A stretch of DNA of 64,000 nt from Streptomyces sp. NBC_00154 (GCF_026342835.1 NZ_JAPEMI010000001.1:1-64000), one strand, 5' to 3'. Shown: positions 1-9,015, counted from the first letter of the stretch. Numbers and translations: made by a program. Notes: generated by a model not told the origin, from the sequence alone.

Positions 1-945
1 CTGACCCGTGAGGTTGGGGACGCGGCTGGCGGGTGGTTGGCCCTTGAGCGCGGTGTGTCCGCGGTGGTGATTGTAGGTGTGCAGCCAGGCGGGGTAGGCC
101 TCGCGTCGTTCGCTCTCGGTGCGGTAGAGCTTTGCGTAGGCCCATTCGTCGAGGAGAGTGCGGTTGAACCGCTCCACCTTCCCGTTGGTCTGGGGCCTGT
201 AGGGCCGAGTGCGCTTGTGTGAAATGCCTTGTTCGGCAAGGGAGTTGCGCCAAAGGTGTGACCTGTAGCAGGACCCGTTGTCAGTGAGAACCCGCTGGAC
301 GGTGATGCCGGCAGCGGTGAAGAAGGTCTGGGCTCGCTGCCAGAATCCGACGGCGGTTTCCTTCTTCTCGTCGGTGAGGATCTCGCTGTAGGCGAGTCGG
401 GAGTGGTCGTCGACGGCGTTGTGCAGGAAGCTCATGCCGGCGTTCGCCCGGTTCTTTCGGCCCTCGGCCCGGCCGAGGACCTTGTGGCCGCCGCCGTCGG
501 GGATGTTGCCGAGTTTCTTGATGTCGACGTGCACGAGGTCGCCGGGAGCGACGTGTTCGTAGCGGCGGATCACCCGGCCGGTGGCGCGGTCCAGGTGGGC
601 CAGGCGGGCGAGGCCGTACCGGGTGAGAACACGGTGCACGGTCGCGGGATTCAGCCGTAGCAGGTAGGCGATACGGGCCGGTCCCCAGCGGCGCAGAAGC
701 CGGACTTTGATGATCCGCCGCTCGGTGCGGGTCGGGGTCCGACGCGGGCTGTGGTGCGGCCGTGAGGAGAGGTCGGCCATACCGGCCTCGCCGAGCTCGC
801 GGTAACGGGCGGCCCACCGCTGGGCCGTCGTGGGCGAGACCTGGAAGCGTTCGGCGGCCCGCCGCAGCGGCCAGCCGTCCTCGACGACGCAGCGGGCCAG
901 ACGCAGACGTCCGGTCTCGGTCAAGGGTGCATTACGGTGGGGCAT
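1..945 (-). CDS. IS481-family transposase (3' end outside window)
   Basis: Reading leftward from an ATG at 945 the frame stays open for 315 codons to the window edge. The N-terminus (MPHRNAPLTETGRLRLAR) begins a helix-turn-helix region with a QRW motif near residue 43, followed by a second winged-helix segment. The catalytic core shows the DDE triad of the family: HVDIKKLG, LTDNGSCYRS and NGKVERFNRT, followed by a YNHHRGHTAL motif. The C-terminal PASRVPNLTGQ is where these proteins usually end, so only a few residues are missing. IS481 transposases cut and paste their own element. No frameshift is visible, so the copy may be active. The upstream edge carries a hairpin (946-1005). Confidence 0.9.
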   Translation of the reverse strand, partial: MPHRNAPLTETGRLRLARCVVEDGWPLRRAAERFQVSPTTAQRWAARYRELGEAGMADLSSRPHHSPRRTPTRTERRIIKVRLLRRWGPARIAYLLRLNPATVHRVLTRYGLARLAHLDRATGRVIRRYEHVAPGDLVHVDIKKLGNIPDGGGHKVLGRAEGRKNRANAGMSFLHNAVDDHSRLAYSEILTDEKKETAVGFWQRAQTFFTAAGITVQRVLTDNGSCYRSHLWRNSLAEQGISHKRTRPYRPQTNGKVERFNRTLLDEWAYAKLYRTESERREAYPAWLHTYNHHRGHTALKGQPPASRVPNLTGQ

Positions 946-1005
946 GAGGGCCTTCTGATCGTTCGGTGGAGATGTCGCAATCCACACCGAACCCGGAAGG
1001 CCCTC
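946..1005. repeat. Stem-loop at the promoter-side end of the IS481 element
   Basis: GAGGGCCTTC (946-955) pairs with GAAGGCCCTC (996-1005), and GTTCGGTG (961-968) pairs with CACCGAAC (985-992), forming an interrupted 18-bp stem around a loop containing the sequence TGTGGATTGCGACATCTCC on the minus strand. The latter looks like an IS terminal repeat, which would put the element end near 984. The hairpin lies directly in front of the transposase start and could also attenuate read-through transcription; that role is inference. Confidence 0.55.
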
Positions 1006-1030
1006 ACTCGTTCAAGATCCCCAAGCCGTG

Positions 1031-1066
1031 GGATCCGTCACCAACCTCCGTGGTCAGAACACCTAG
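1031..1066 (+). pseudogene. Scar: last 11 codons of a second IS481-type transposase
   Basis: On the plus strand the codons read G-S-V-T-N-L-R-G-Q-N-T-stop, which matches the extreme C-terminus of IS481 transposases; compare SRVPNLTGQ at the end of the intact minus-strand copy at positions 24-1. Nothing else of that copy is present. It points to an earlier insertion in the opposite orientation, or to recombination between two copies. The stop overlaps the end of the neighbouring glycosyltransferase frame, so the scar may have trimmed that gene. Confidence 0.5.
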
Positions 1067-2337
1067 ACCAGCAGTGGTCCGCCGCATCGTGCGGCGCCGT
1101 CCTTCACCGCGATGAGGTTCGCCACGACGTAGGAGATGTTGTTCCTGGAGTGCCAGTCGGTCGGGTAGTAGGTGACCAGCCGTGAATTCTGGAACCGGGC
1201 CTCGATCTCGGGCACGAAGGTCCGGTACTGGTTGTCCGTGTAGTACCAGAACGAGTTCTCGTTGTAGAAGGCGACGTGTGTCGGATCCTGGTACGCGCCG
1301 CGGCCGTCGGAGCTCGGGGTCATGGTGAGGAGCATCCCCCCGGGAGCCAGCAGCCGGTAGAGCTCGTTGATCAGCGGCACCTTCGCGGGCACATGCTCGA
1401 GGAAGTCCACCGCCCGCAGCAGGCCGACGGAGCCGTCGGGCAGGTCCAGCTTCCCGGGCAGGGTCGCGACGATGTCGACCCCCTCTCCCGGATGCTGGTC
1501 CACGCCCAGGTAGCCGGGCGGCTTCCGGTGCGCTGCGCCGAGGTCCAGCGCGAACAGTCCGCGGCGCTGGGTCCAGGCCAGGGCGTTGGCCTCGACGTAC
1601 TTGTCGTACAGGGCGACCGTCTCACGCTGGATGTGTGCGTTGATCTCCGGATCACGCTGCGTGTTCGCCGGGTGGATCCGCTGCAGGTACAGGCAGCGAG
1701 GGATGTGGTGGAAGTCGCCGGCCTGGAAGAGACGGCACATCAGGTCCTGGTCGTCCAGGACCGTACGGGTGGCGTCGTATCCACCGACCTTCTCGTAGAC
1801 ATCCTTGCGGAACGCCCGTACGTGGTTGGGCGCGTACCAGATGTACGAGACGTTGTGCGGCGTCGGAGCCATGGACAGAGCCTGCAGCAGCCGACGGCCG
1901 TCGACGTTCACATCCTCGTACTGCCAGCCGTGCTCCTTGTTGAAGCGGCTCTCGTCCCGGCCCCCGTCCTGGGTGATCTGTGCGGTGTTGCTGTACACGA
2001 AAACGGCCTCGGGATTGGCGTCGAACGCCTCGGCGAGCTCCGCCAGGCATCCCTTCGCCAGCAGATCGTCGTGGTCGAGTTCCACGAGGATCTCCCCGCG
2101 TGCCAGTTCACAGGCCCTTCGCTTGGCGGCCCCGACGCCGTGGACATCGTCCGCGATCTCCACACGGACACGCTCATCGGGCTGCTCCGGCCTCCACCGG
2201 GCGCCGTTGTTGAGCAGGACGATCCACTCCCAGTCCGAACAGGTCTGTGCCTGCAAGGTGGTCAGGCACTCGTCGAGGAATCGCGGCCTGTGGCTGGGGG
2301 TGAAGACGGAGAACCTCGGTGTCGCAGTCGACGTCAT
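1063..2337 (-). CDS. GT2 glycosyltransferase with C-terminal methyltransferase-like domain
   Basis: A 424-residue protein. Residues about 8-240 form a GT-A fold of family 2: FSVFTPSHRP at the nucleotide-binding start, ELDHDD as the DXD-type metal and sugar-nucleotide motif, and a later VLDDQDLMCRL acid/base region. Residues about 265-410 look like a class I methyltransferase (LDLGAAHRKPPGYLGVD, RAVDFLEHVPA, LAPGGMLLTMTPS). Such fusions build or decorate cell-surface glycans; the acceptor is unknown. It overlaps the upstream TPR gene by ATGA (2334-2337), so the two are one operon. The last residues (GGPLLV) abut the IS481 scar and may not be native. Confidence 0.8.
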   Translation of the reverse strand: MTSTATPRFSVFTPSHRPRFLDECLTTLQAQTCSDWEWIVLLNNGARWRPEQPDERVRVEIADDVHGVGAAKRRACELARGEILVELDHDDLLAKGCLAELAEAFDANPEAVFVYSNTAQITQDGGRDESRFNKEHGWQYEDVNVDGRRLLQALSMAPTPHNVSYIWYAPNHVRAFRKDVYEKVGGYDATRTVLDDQDLMCRLFQAGDFHHIPRCLYLQRIHPANTQRDPEINAHIQRETVALYDKYVEANALAWTQRRGLFALDLGAAHRKPPGYLGVDQHPGEGVDIVATLPGKLDLPDGSVGLLRAVDFLEHVPAKVPLINELYRLLAPGGMLLTMTPSSDGRGAYQDPTHVAFYNENSFWYYTDNQYRTFVPEIEARFQNSRLVTYYPTDWHSRNNISYVVANLIAVKDGAARCGGPLLV

Positions 2338-2960
2338 TCGGTAGTACCTGCTTGGCTAGTTGACGGTGATGGGCTTGCGGAATCCTGGAAGGGTTCCGGC
2401 ACGAGAGAAAGCAGTTTGGGATCGACGGCAACGGCGCGGCCGAATGCGTCCTGGGCCTCGTCGTCGCGGCCTTTCTTCGCCAGGACCTGCCCCAGGTGCA
2501 GGTAGGCCGTGGAGGCCTTCGAGTTGTGGGCGACGACACGCTTCAGGAGACTGATGGCGCGGTCGGGCTCGCTGGACTTGAGCAATAGCGCCTCATTGAA
2601 AAGGGCCGAGTCGAACGATGGATCGATCTTCAACGCCTTGTCATAGGCCGCGCGGGCATCAGCCTTCTTGCCGTCCCGCTGCGCGATGACACCCAGGTTG
2701 TACCAGGCGATTTTGTTGTGCGGATCCAGGGCCACCACCCGCTTGAAGGTGGTGGTCGCCCCGGAGAAATCCTGGTACTGCGACTGCATAAGGCCGGCGC
2801 TCAGAAGCGTCTGCGCCTCCGAGGCGGCCGATTTGGCCTCGGATTCCGAGGTGGCGGCCGGCTGGGACAGAATCGCCCAGACTGCTGCCCCGGTGGCAAC
2901 CACGGCCGTTGCGGCGAGTCCTGTCCACAATCGCCTACGTTTCACTTGGTCACATCTCAT
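2334..2960 (-). CDS. Membrane-anchored TPR protein
   Basis: 208 residues. A basic start (VKRRRLW) is followed by one hydrophobic segment at about 11-32, consistent with an uncleaved anchor exposing the rest outside the membrane. Residues about 45-190 hold four TPR-like helical pairs, for example IAWYNLGVIAQRDGKKADAR and TAYLHLGQVLAKKGRDDEAQ, followed by a Ser/Pro-rich tail. TPRs are protein-docking scaffolds; co-transcription with the glycosyltransferase suggests a role in the same glycan process. No good ribosome site precedes the ATG at 2960; the in-frame GTG at 2945 is an alternative. Confidence 0.75.
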   Translation of the reverse strand: MRCDQVKRRRLWTGLAATAVVATGAAVWAILSQPAATSESEAKSAASEAQTLLSAGLMQSQYQDFSGATTTFKRVVALDPHNKIAWYNLGVIAQRDGKKADARAAYDKALKIDPSFDSALFNEALLLKSSEPDRAISLLKRVVAHNSKASTAYLHLGQVLAKKGRDDEAQDAFGRAVAVDPKLLSLVPEPFQDSASPSPSTSQAGTTE

Positions 2961-3562
2961 GGAGTCGGTGTGGGATGGAATGGATCCGGCTGATGCCGAT
3001 CGGCCGACTCGGGCGCCCTGAGGGCCGTGCCGAAGAGACCGGATTCCGAACCTCCGTCATTGTCACCAAAGTTACGAGGTGACCGTTATGGCGTCACGAT
3101 TCGTCAGGGACTTAGGGCATACAGACCACCCGAACGTACGCATCCAGGGGCGCCATTCACTTCAAGTCGACGATGCGAATCCCGGGGTGACAATGCATTC
3201 TTGAGCGGGCTCACCGGCAATTCGTCGGCTGACGAGGGTGGTCATGGCGGTCAAGAGTCTGATGATCTGCATGAGAAAGTCCCACCGCCACACCCGGCGC
3301 AGCATTCTCCGCACGGTGAAGTCAGCCAGTGCCCCGGCGAGTTCATCGGCTCAGACGTCAACATCGTTCCACTTCGGAATGTGTGACAGTATCGGCGGCC
3401 CGTGGCGACCTCAGCCGACACTGATCTGACCGAGGTGTCGGCCGAACCGCTCGCCCCCGCTGTCACCCTCGCGAAGTGGTGAGCCACCCCGTCGCGCAGG
3501 CGCACGCGCCCAGTTCAGGCGTACGTATCACGCCACCCATGCCCTGCATGCCAATTCCGGCG
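2961..3562. other. 602-bp stretch without a recognisable gene
   Basis: Short open frames exist on both strands but none gives a recognisable or compositionally convincing protein. The only structure I can point to is the inverted repeat GTCACC (3062-3067) / GGTGAC (3078-3083), about 100 bp upstream of the TPR-glycosyltransferase operon, where it could be an operator. The rest separates two leftward operons and presumably carries the promoter of the TPR gene. Confidence 0.45.
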
Positions 3563-4735
3563 TCACACACGACATGTGGGCGAACCGATCATGCGGCGCG
3601 CCGGCAGGACAGCGACGATCAGCCCGGCCGCCGTGGCGGCGACGCCCGTGCCGGCCACCGTGGACCAGCCGCCGCCCACCCAGGCGACTGTTCCGACGAG
3701 CGAGCCGACCGCGATGCCGAGGAAGCGGAACGTGAAGTAGAGCGTGTTGAGGCGGTTGTGCAGAGCGGGATCGAGAGTGAACAGAGCGGCCTGACAGGCG
3801 GCTTGGCTGCCCCAGACACCCACATCCAGGACGACCACACCGGCGATGAGCCACCCGAGCCCGGTGCCGCCGGGCAGGAGTACGAGCCAGCCCACGGCGA
3901 CCAGGCCGATCAGCGCGGTCAAGGCGCCCCGATACCCGAGGCGGTCGGCCAGCCGCCCGGCGTACGGAGAGGCAAGGGCGCTGGCCGCAGCGACGAGTCC
4001 GAACAGCCCGATCACGGTCGGTCCGAGGCGGTAGTGCCCCTCCAACAGAAAGGTCAGCGCGGTCCAGAACGCGCCGAACGCGATCCCGACCAGCGCACCG
4101 GAAAGCGTGATGCGGCGGACCAACGGGTGGGCGGCGAAGAGCCGCGGCAGCGAGGACAGGGTCGCCCGGTAGCCGATGTCCCCCGCGGCCGGGACGTACG
4201 GCAGCGTCCGCCGAAGCACGAGCATCAGCAGCAGGGTCAGCGCAGCGGAGCACCCGTAGACGGGCCGCCATCCGACCAGTTCGCCCAGCGCCCCCGCGTA
4301 GGCGCGGGAGGCGAGCACCCCGATCAGCAGGCCGCCCTGTACGGTGCCGACGATCCGCCCCCGGTCCGCGTTCCCTGCCAGCGCGACGGCGAGCGGGGTG
4401 ACGAGCTGCGGGACCGGGGAGAGCAGCCCGACGGCGAAGCTCGACACGATCAGCGCACACACGCCGGTCGACACTGCGCAGGCGGCGAGCGCGAGCCCGG
4501 ACGCCGTACCGAGGCCGAGGATCAGCCGCCGCCGGTCCCGGCTGTCGCCGGCGGGCACGAGCAGCAGGATTCCTGCCGCGTAGCCGAGCTGGGTCGCGGT
4601 GGGTACGGCCCCGAGTGCGTCGGGCGCGACGCCGAACGACGCGGCAACGGCCCCCAGCAGCGGCTGGTTAAGATAGACGTTTGCCGCAGTGACGGCACTG
4701 GTGGTGGCGAGCAGGACTGTCAGCTTCTGGATCAC
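3563..4735 (-). CDS. MFS efflux transporter
   Basis: 390 residues made almost entirely of hydrophobic helices, about 12, the usual size of a DHA1-type major facilitator. The first loop region contains the MFS motif A variant GDSRDRRRLILG around residues 63-74, and a second copy of the pattern (AGRLADRLGYRG) appears in the second half. These proton-driven carriers export small molecules; the substrate cannot be read from sequence. The gene faces away from an AraC-family regulator across 73 bp, an arrangement in which the regulator normally controls the pump. Confidence 0.85.
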   Translation of the reverse strand: MIQKLTVLLATTSAVTAANVYLNQPLLGAVAASFGVAPDALGAVPTATQLGYAAGILLLVPAGDSRDRRRLILGLGTASGLALAACAVSTGVCALIVSSFAVGLLSPVPQLVTPLAVALAGNADRGRIVGTVQGGLLIGVLASRAYAGALGELVGWRPVYGCSAALTLLLMLVLRRTLPYVPAAGDIGYRATLSSLPRLFAAHPLVRRITLSGALVGIAFGAFWTALTFLLEGHYRLGPTVIGLFGLVAAASALASPYAGRLADRLGYRGALTALIGLVAVGWLVLLPGGTGLGWLIAGVVVLDVGVWGSQAACQAALFTLDPALHNRLNTLYFTFRFLGIAVGSLVGTVAWVGGGWSTVAGTGVAATAAGLIVAVLPARRMIGSPTCRV

Positions 4736-4763
4736 ATGCGCCGACGCTAGGCCGACCCCGTAC

Positions 4764-4787
4764 TGGCATACTTTCGCCGGAGTGCCA
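4764..4787. promoter_or_regulatory. Inverted repeat between MFS and AraC genes
   Basis: TGGCA (4764-4768) and TGCCA (4783-4787) form a dyad in the 73-bp gap shared by the divergent promoters, centred about 40 bp from either start. It is the best candidate for the AraC-protein binding site. The arms are only 5 bp, so chance is not excluded. Confidence 0.4.
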
Positions 4788-4808
4788 ACACCTGTCGAGA
4801 GTGCGCCA

Positions 4809-5615
4809 ATGTACGGGAAGAGCGAGCAGCGCGACGACTACCAGGACGTGCCGAGGCCGGTCGCCGCGATGGCGCGCGATCTGCCGGACGGGCATCACAT
4901 CCCGCCGCACGAACACCGGCGGGCGCAGCTGATCTACGGCACGACGGGTGCCATCACGGTCGTCACCGACCATGGCGCCTGGGTGGTTCCCGCCACCCGG
5001 GGCGTCTGGCTCCCGGCCGGTCTCACCCATGCGATGACGTGCGCGGGCGCGGTCGCCATGCGCACGCTCTACATCGAGCCCCAGCCGGACTGGAGGCTGC
5101 CCGCCGACCCGACGGTCGTCTCGGTGTCCCCGCTGCTGCGTGAACTCATCGACGAGGCGACACGGCTGCCCGTGGAGTACGAGCGCACGGGCCGGGACGG
5201 CAGGGTCATGGAACTGCTGCTCCTGCTGCTCGCACCGCGCCCGGTTCCCGCGCTGCATCTTCCCGCCTCCGCCGATCCCCAGCTGCTCGGACTGTGCGAG
5301 GCGATCCGGCAGGCGCCGGGCCGGCCGTGGACGACGTCACTGGCCGCGGCATACACGCACATGAGCCCGCGGAGTCTGCAGCGGAGGTTCACCGCGGCGA
5401 CCGGTCTGAGCCTGGCCCGCTGGGTGCAGCAGGCCAGGCTCGTCCATGCGGTGACACTGCTTGCCAGGAACACCCCGGTCACCGCTGTCGCCACCGGTCT
5501 CGGCTACGCGACACCCAGTGCGTTCACGGCGATGTTCCGCCGCGCGCTGGGCACGACCCCTTCGGCATACTTCGCTGACGGAGAAGAAGCCCACCGGCAG
5601 GCGGGGTCTCAGTAG
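4809..5615 (+). CDS. AraC-family transcriptional regulator
   Basis: 268 residues from the ATG at 4809. The frame is open further upstream, but that extension would run over the MFS start region and is not protein-like. The N-terminal half resembles a cupin sensor domain (LPDGHHIPPHEHRRAQLIYG, then VVPATRGVWLPAGLTHAM). The C-terminal ~100 residues hold two helix-turn-helix units, including HMSPRSLQRRF and VTAVATGLGYATPSAFTAMF, the AraC signature. It is divergent from the MFS pump and likely activates it on ligand binding. Its end overlaps the convergent S66 gene by 7 bp. Confidence 0.88.
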   Translation: MYGKSEQRDDYQDVPRPVAAMARDLPDGHHIPPHEHRRAQLIYGTTGAITVVTDHGAWVVPATRGVWLPAGLTHAMTCAGAVAMRTLYIEPQPDWRLPADPTVVSVSPLLRELIDEATRLPVEYERTGRDGRVMELLLLLLAPRPVPALHLPASADPQLLGLCEAIRQAPGRPWTTSLAAAYTHMSPRSLQRRFTAATGLSLARWVQQARLVHAVTLLARNTPVTAVATGLGYATPSAFTAMFRRALGTTPSAYFADGEEAHRQAGSQ

Positions 5616-6652
5616 GTCACGACGATTCGGCGGGCGGGCCCGTCGACCCGGATGTTCCCGCCGTACGGGATCACCACCTGCGGGTCCGTGTGGCCGAGGT
5701 CGACATCGAGGACCGCCATCGTGTCGGGGGCGTACTCGCTCAACGCGCGCAGAACCGCCTGCCGTTGCTCCGCACGGAACCGGTCTCCCTCGTCGGCGCC
5801 GAGCGGCTGCGCGAACGACCAGCACTTCGCCCGCCCCATGATCAGCACAGGGAACTGCTGCAGGAGCCCACGCTCCCCCATGCTCCGCAGAATCCGGTAG
5901 ACCTCGTCGGCAGAGGGCATCTCCTCGGACGTCTCCAGGAAGAGCACGCTGCCTGCGTAGTCGCCGACCGGCCGGATCTCGCGGTCGGCCATGAGCAGCC
6001 ACGCCAGGATCTCCAGGTTGCCTCCCCAGCCGGGTCCTTCGACGACCCGGTCGGCGTTGTGCCAGATCCAGCCGTCGGCGGGTCGCATCTCGGGCTCGGA
6101 GTCGAAGGTCCGGGGGTCCTCCCAGCGGCGGTTGACGTGGTCGGTCTCCTTGGCGGGAGTCAATTCGTAGGTGCCATGGGTGAAGAGGGCCGCTCGCAAG
6201 GAGTCGGCGGTCAGCGGATGCATCGCACCGGGGCGTCCGAGTTCGACCATCACCGACCCGCCGTGGTAGCCCACGATGCCCAGGTTCCGGAGGAGGGCCA
6301 GCAGGTTGGTGTTGTCGCTGTATCCGAAGAACGGCTTGGGATTGGCGCGCAGGAGATCGCGGTCCAGGTGTGGAAGGACGGTGATCTGGTCGTCACCGCC
6401 GATGCTGGCGATCACCGCCTTGATCTCGGGGTCGGCGAATGCCGCGTGGATATCGGTGGCCCGCGCGGCCGGGGTCGACCCCATGGTCCGCGTCGTCGGA
6501 TACTCCACCACTTCGAGCCCGAACTCGTCGCGGAGTCTGCGCAGCCCCAACTCGTAGGGCAGGGGCAGAATTCCGGGGAGTCCGGAGGACGGGGAGACGA
6601 CGGCGATGCGGTCGCCGGGGCGGGGCTTGTCCGGGTAGCTGGGTGTCGTCAT
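5609..6652 (-). CDS. S66 peptidase, LD-carboxypeptidase/MccF-like
   Basis: 347 residues, normal for the family. The expected serine carboxypeptidase triad is visible: Ser112 in FFGYSDNTN, Glu240 in VLFLETSEE and His321 in DLGHTDPQ. S66 enzymes either trim the terminal D-Ala from murein tetrapeptides (LdcA) or cleave amide bonds in peptide-nucleotide antibiotics (MccF self-immunity). Absence of a signal peptide suits a cytoplasmic enzyme in both cases, and sequence alone does not decide. Convergent to the AraC gene with a 7-bp overlap. Confidence 0.85.
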   Translation of the reverse strand: MTTPSYPDKPRPGDRIAVVSPSSGLPGILPLPYELGLRRLRDEFGLEVVEYPTTRTMGSTPAARATDIHAAFADPEIKAVIASIGGDDQITVLPHLDRDLLRANPKPFFGYSDNTNLLALLRNLGIVGYHGGSVMVELGRPGAMHPLTADSLRAALFTHGTYELTPAKETDHVNRRWEDPRTFDSEPEMRPADGWIWHNADRVVEGPGWGGNLEILAWLLMADREIRPVGDYAGSVLFLETSEEMPSADEVYRILRSMGERGLLQQFPVLIMGRAKCWSFAQPLGADEGDRFRAEQRQAVLRALSEYAPDTMAVLDVDLGHTDPQVVIPYGGNIRVDGPARRIVVTY

Positions 6653-6700
6653 CCGGCGAGCGTAGGACGGGCCCGTTTCCGGTGTCAGCCGGGTTTCGGC

Positions 6701-7483
6701 TCACTCGTCGAACGACCCGTGGCGGCCCGCACCGTCGCCGAACCGGTCGGCACCGGCCTGGGTCTCCCCCGCGGTCAGCGGAACCAGGCCGTGCCGGTAC
6801 TCGGCCGCCAGGGCGTCCGGCTCGGAGAGGCCGTGCTGTTCGCGGACGGAGAGCCTGTCGTGACGCAGACAGAGCTGGGGAAACGCGGCGATCTCCCGGG
6901 CGAGTTGCTCCGCCGCGCGACGTGCTTCACCGGTCGGCACGAGCCGGTTGGCGAGCCCGATGTCGTAGGCCTCCGTTGCCGGGACCGGGCGGCCGGTGAG
7001 GATCAGGTCCATCGCGCGGCTCTCACCGATCAGGCGGGGCAGCCGCACCGTGCCGCCGTCCACCAGGGGCACGCCCCAGCGGCGGCAGAAGACACCGAAG
7101 ACCGCGTCCTCCTCGGCGACCCGCAGATCGCACCAGACGGCGAGTTCCAGGCCGCCGGCCACCGCGTGTCCGGAGACCGCGGCGATGACCGGTTTGCTCA
7201 GCCGCATCCGGGTGGGCCCCATGGGCCCGTCGCCCCGGGCGTGGACCTTGTTGCCGCGTTCCGTGCCGATGCCCTTGAGGTCGGCTCCGGCGCAGAAGGT
7301 GCCGCCCTCGCCCCACAGCACGGCGACAGATGCGTCCGGGTCGGACTCGAACTCGCGAAAGGCGTCGGCCAGTTGATCGGCGGTCGGCCCGTCGACGGCA
7401 TTGCGGACCTCGGGGCGGCTGAGAATCACCGTGAGGACGGGGCCGTCGCGCTCGATCCGTACGGCGGGGTGTTCGGTCGTCAC
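6701..7483 (-). CDS. Enoyl-CoA hydratase/isomerase (crotonase) family protein
   Basis: 260 residues starting at GTG 7483, which overlaps the stop of the upstream CoA ligase (GTGA), indicating translational coupling. The crotonase oxyanion-hole motifs are present: GTFCAGADLKG at 61-71 and GHAVAGGLELAV at 105-116, including the first catalytic glutamate (E113). The second hydratase glutamate is absent: the equivalent stretch reads VFCRRWGVPLVDGG, so the enzyme may be an isomerase or other crotonase-fold lyase rather than a plain hydratase. Together with the ligase it suggests activation and processing of a short or aromatic acyl-CoA. Confidence 0.85.
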   Translation of the reverse strand: MTTEHPAVRIERDGPVLTVILSRPEVRNAVDGPTADQLADAFREFESDPDASVAVLWGEGGTFCAGADLKGIGTERGNKVHARGDGPMGPTRMRLSKPVIAAVSGHAVAGGLELAVWCDLRVAEEDAVFGVFCRRWGVPLVDGGTVRLPRLIGESRAMDLILTGRPVPATEAYDIGLANRLVPTGEARRAAEQLAREIAAFPQLCLRHDRLSVREQHGLSEPDALAAEYRHGLVPLTAGETQAGADRFGDGAGRHGSFDE

Positions 7484-9009
7484 TTTCCCTCCCACAGGGG
7501 GTCGCGCAGGGCCCGGCGGAGGATCTTTCCGACCGGTGAGTACGGGATGGTCTCGACGAAGTGCACGGTCTTGGGCACCTTGTAGCCGGCCAGCCGCGCG
7601 CGCACATGATCGCGCAGGGCCGCTTCGGACACCATGGCCCCGGGCCGCAGCGTGACGAAGGCGGTGACGGCCTCGACCCAGGTGGCGTCGGGGGCACCGA
7701 CAACGGCGCATTGCCCGACCGCGGGGTGGCTCGCGAGGGCGTCCTCGACCTCGCGCGGGTAGACGTTGTAGCCGCCCGTGATGATCATGTCGCTGCTGCG
7801 GTCGACGAGGTGAAGGTAGCCGCGGTCGTCGAAGCGTGCGAGATCCCTGGTGCGGATCCAGCCGTCGTCGGTGAGGCTCGCGGCGGTCAGCTCTGGCGCG
7901 TTGTAGTACCCGGCCATAGCGAACGGTGCCTTGACCCGGACCTCGCCGATCCCGCCCGGTGCGACCGGGGCGCCGTCCTCGTCGGTCAGGACGAGCCGCG
8001 CGTCGACCGCCGGGTGTCCGGCGGCGCCGAGCAGGTCACCGCCCTCGGCATGGTCGTCCTTGTCGAGCACGGTCAGACACAGCGGCGCCTCGGTCTGTCC
8101 GAAGTACTGGACGAATTTGGGCCCCCAGGCGTCCAGTGCGTGCTCGATGAGGGGGCGCGGCATCGGGCTGGCCCCGTAGACGACGGTGTGCAGTCGGGCG
8201 AGGTCGGCGCGCTCGGCGCTCCCGTCGGCGAAGAGCATGCCGAGCATGGTGGGGACGAGGTTGACGGCGGTCACCCCGTAGCGGCCGATGGCCGCCAGGT
8301 ACTCGTCCGGGTCGAAGCCGCCGAGGACGACGGAGGCGCCACCCCGTACCCAGTAGGGCAGTACGAAGGTGCCGCTGGCGTGGATGAGCGATGCGGCGTG
8401 CAGCATCACATCGTCCCGGCCGGGTGAGACGAGGTTGGACAGGATGTTCGCGGTGATCGCGGCGTAGCCGGCCTGCGTGTGCTGCACGGCCTTGAGGGTT
8501 CCGGTGGTGCCGGATGTGTAGAGGATGAGGATCACGTCGTCCGCCGCCGCAGGCAGCATCGGGTCTGCGGGGCTCGCCTCGCGCATGGCCGACAGCAGGT
8601 CGAGGTGGCCGGCCGCGTCGGGGCTGCCGAGGCAGGCGAGCGCCAGCCCCGGTACGGCGGCGCCGAGTTCGAGCGCACGCTCGGCGAGTTCCGGCCCGTA
8701 CACCAGCAGGGTCACACCGGTGTCCTGGAGCATGCGCGTGTGTTCGGCGGCGGAGAGGCGGCCGTTGAGGGGGACGCGGGCGGCCCGGGCCTTCAAGCAG
8801 GCGAAGTCGGCGGAGATGGACCACAGCCCGTTGCCGAGGAGCAGCCCGACCCGGTCGCCAGGGCCGACGCCCAGTCCTGCGAGGACGTGGGCCAGGCGGT
8901 TGGCGGCCTCGTCGACCTCCGCGTAGGTGAGGGAACGGTTTTCGAAATGCACGGCGGTACGTCCTGCGAAACGCGCGGCACCGCGGCGAACCAGGTCTAC
9001 GGCGAGCAT
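7480..9009 (-). CDS. Acyl-CoA synthetase (ANL superfamily)
   Basis: 509 residues from ATG 9009. Adenylate-forming motifs are in order: ILYTSGTTGTLKAVQH (P-loop, with Thr in place of the usual Pro), YFGQTEAPL, DGWIRTRDLARFDDRGYLHL with VDRSSDMIITGGYNVYP, and the C-terminal lysine in VGKILRRALRD. It activates a carboxylate with ATP and CoA; chain length is not predictable. The -10-like TATCGT ends 7 nt before the ATG, so the message is probably leaderless. A TetR palindrome overlaps its -35 region. The crotonase gene follows with overlapping codons. Confidence 0.9.
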   Translation of the reverse strand: MLAVDLVRRGAARFAGRTAVHFENRSLTYAEVDEAANRLAHVLAGLGVGPGDRVGLLLGNGLWSISADFACLKARAARVPLNGRLSAAEHTRMLQDTGVTLLVYGPELAERALELGAAVPGLALACLGSPDAAGHLDLLSAMREASPADPMLPAAADDVILILYTSGTTGTLKAVQHTQAGYAAITANILSNLVSPGRDDVMLHAASLIHASGTFVLPYWVRGGASVVLGGFDPDEYLAAIGRYGVTAVNLVPTMLGMLFADGSAERADLARLHTVVYGASPMPRPLIEHALDAWGPKFVQYFGQTEAPLCLTVLDKDDHAEGGDLLGAAGHPAVDARLVLTDEDGAPVAPGGIGEVRVKAPFAMAGYYNAPELTAASLTDDGWIRTRDLARFDDRGYLHLVDRSSDMIITGGYNVYPREVEDALASHPAVGQCAVVGAPDATWVEAVTAFVTLRPGAMVSEAALRDHVRARLAGYKVPKTVHFVETIPYSPVGKILRRALRDPLWEGK

Positions 9010-9015
9010 GCGCCG

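Noticed and set aside
3476..4750. Plus-strand open frame of 424 codons opposite the MFS gene
   Set aside because: Its product is Gly/Arg/Glu/Gln-rich without hydrophobic pattern; it is the antisense shadow of the well-supported MFS transporter.
5690..7585. Plus-strand open frame of 631 codons
   Set aside because: It runs antisense through the S66 and crotonase genes and has shadow composition; length reflects high GC only.
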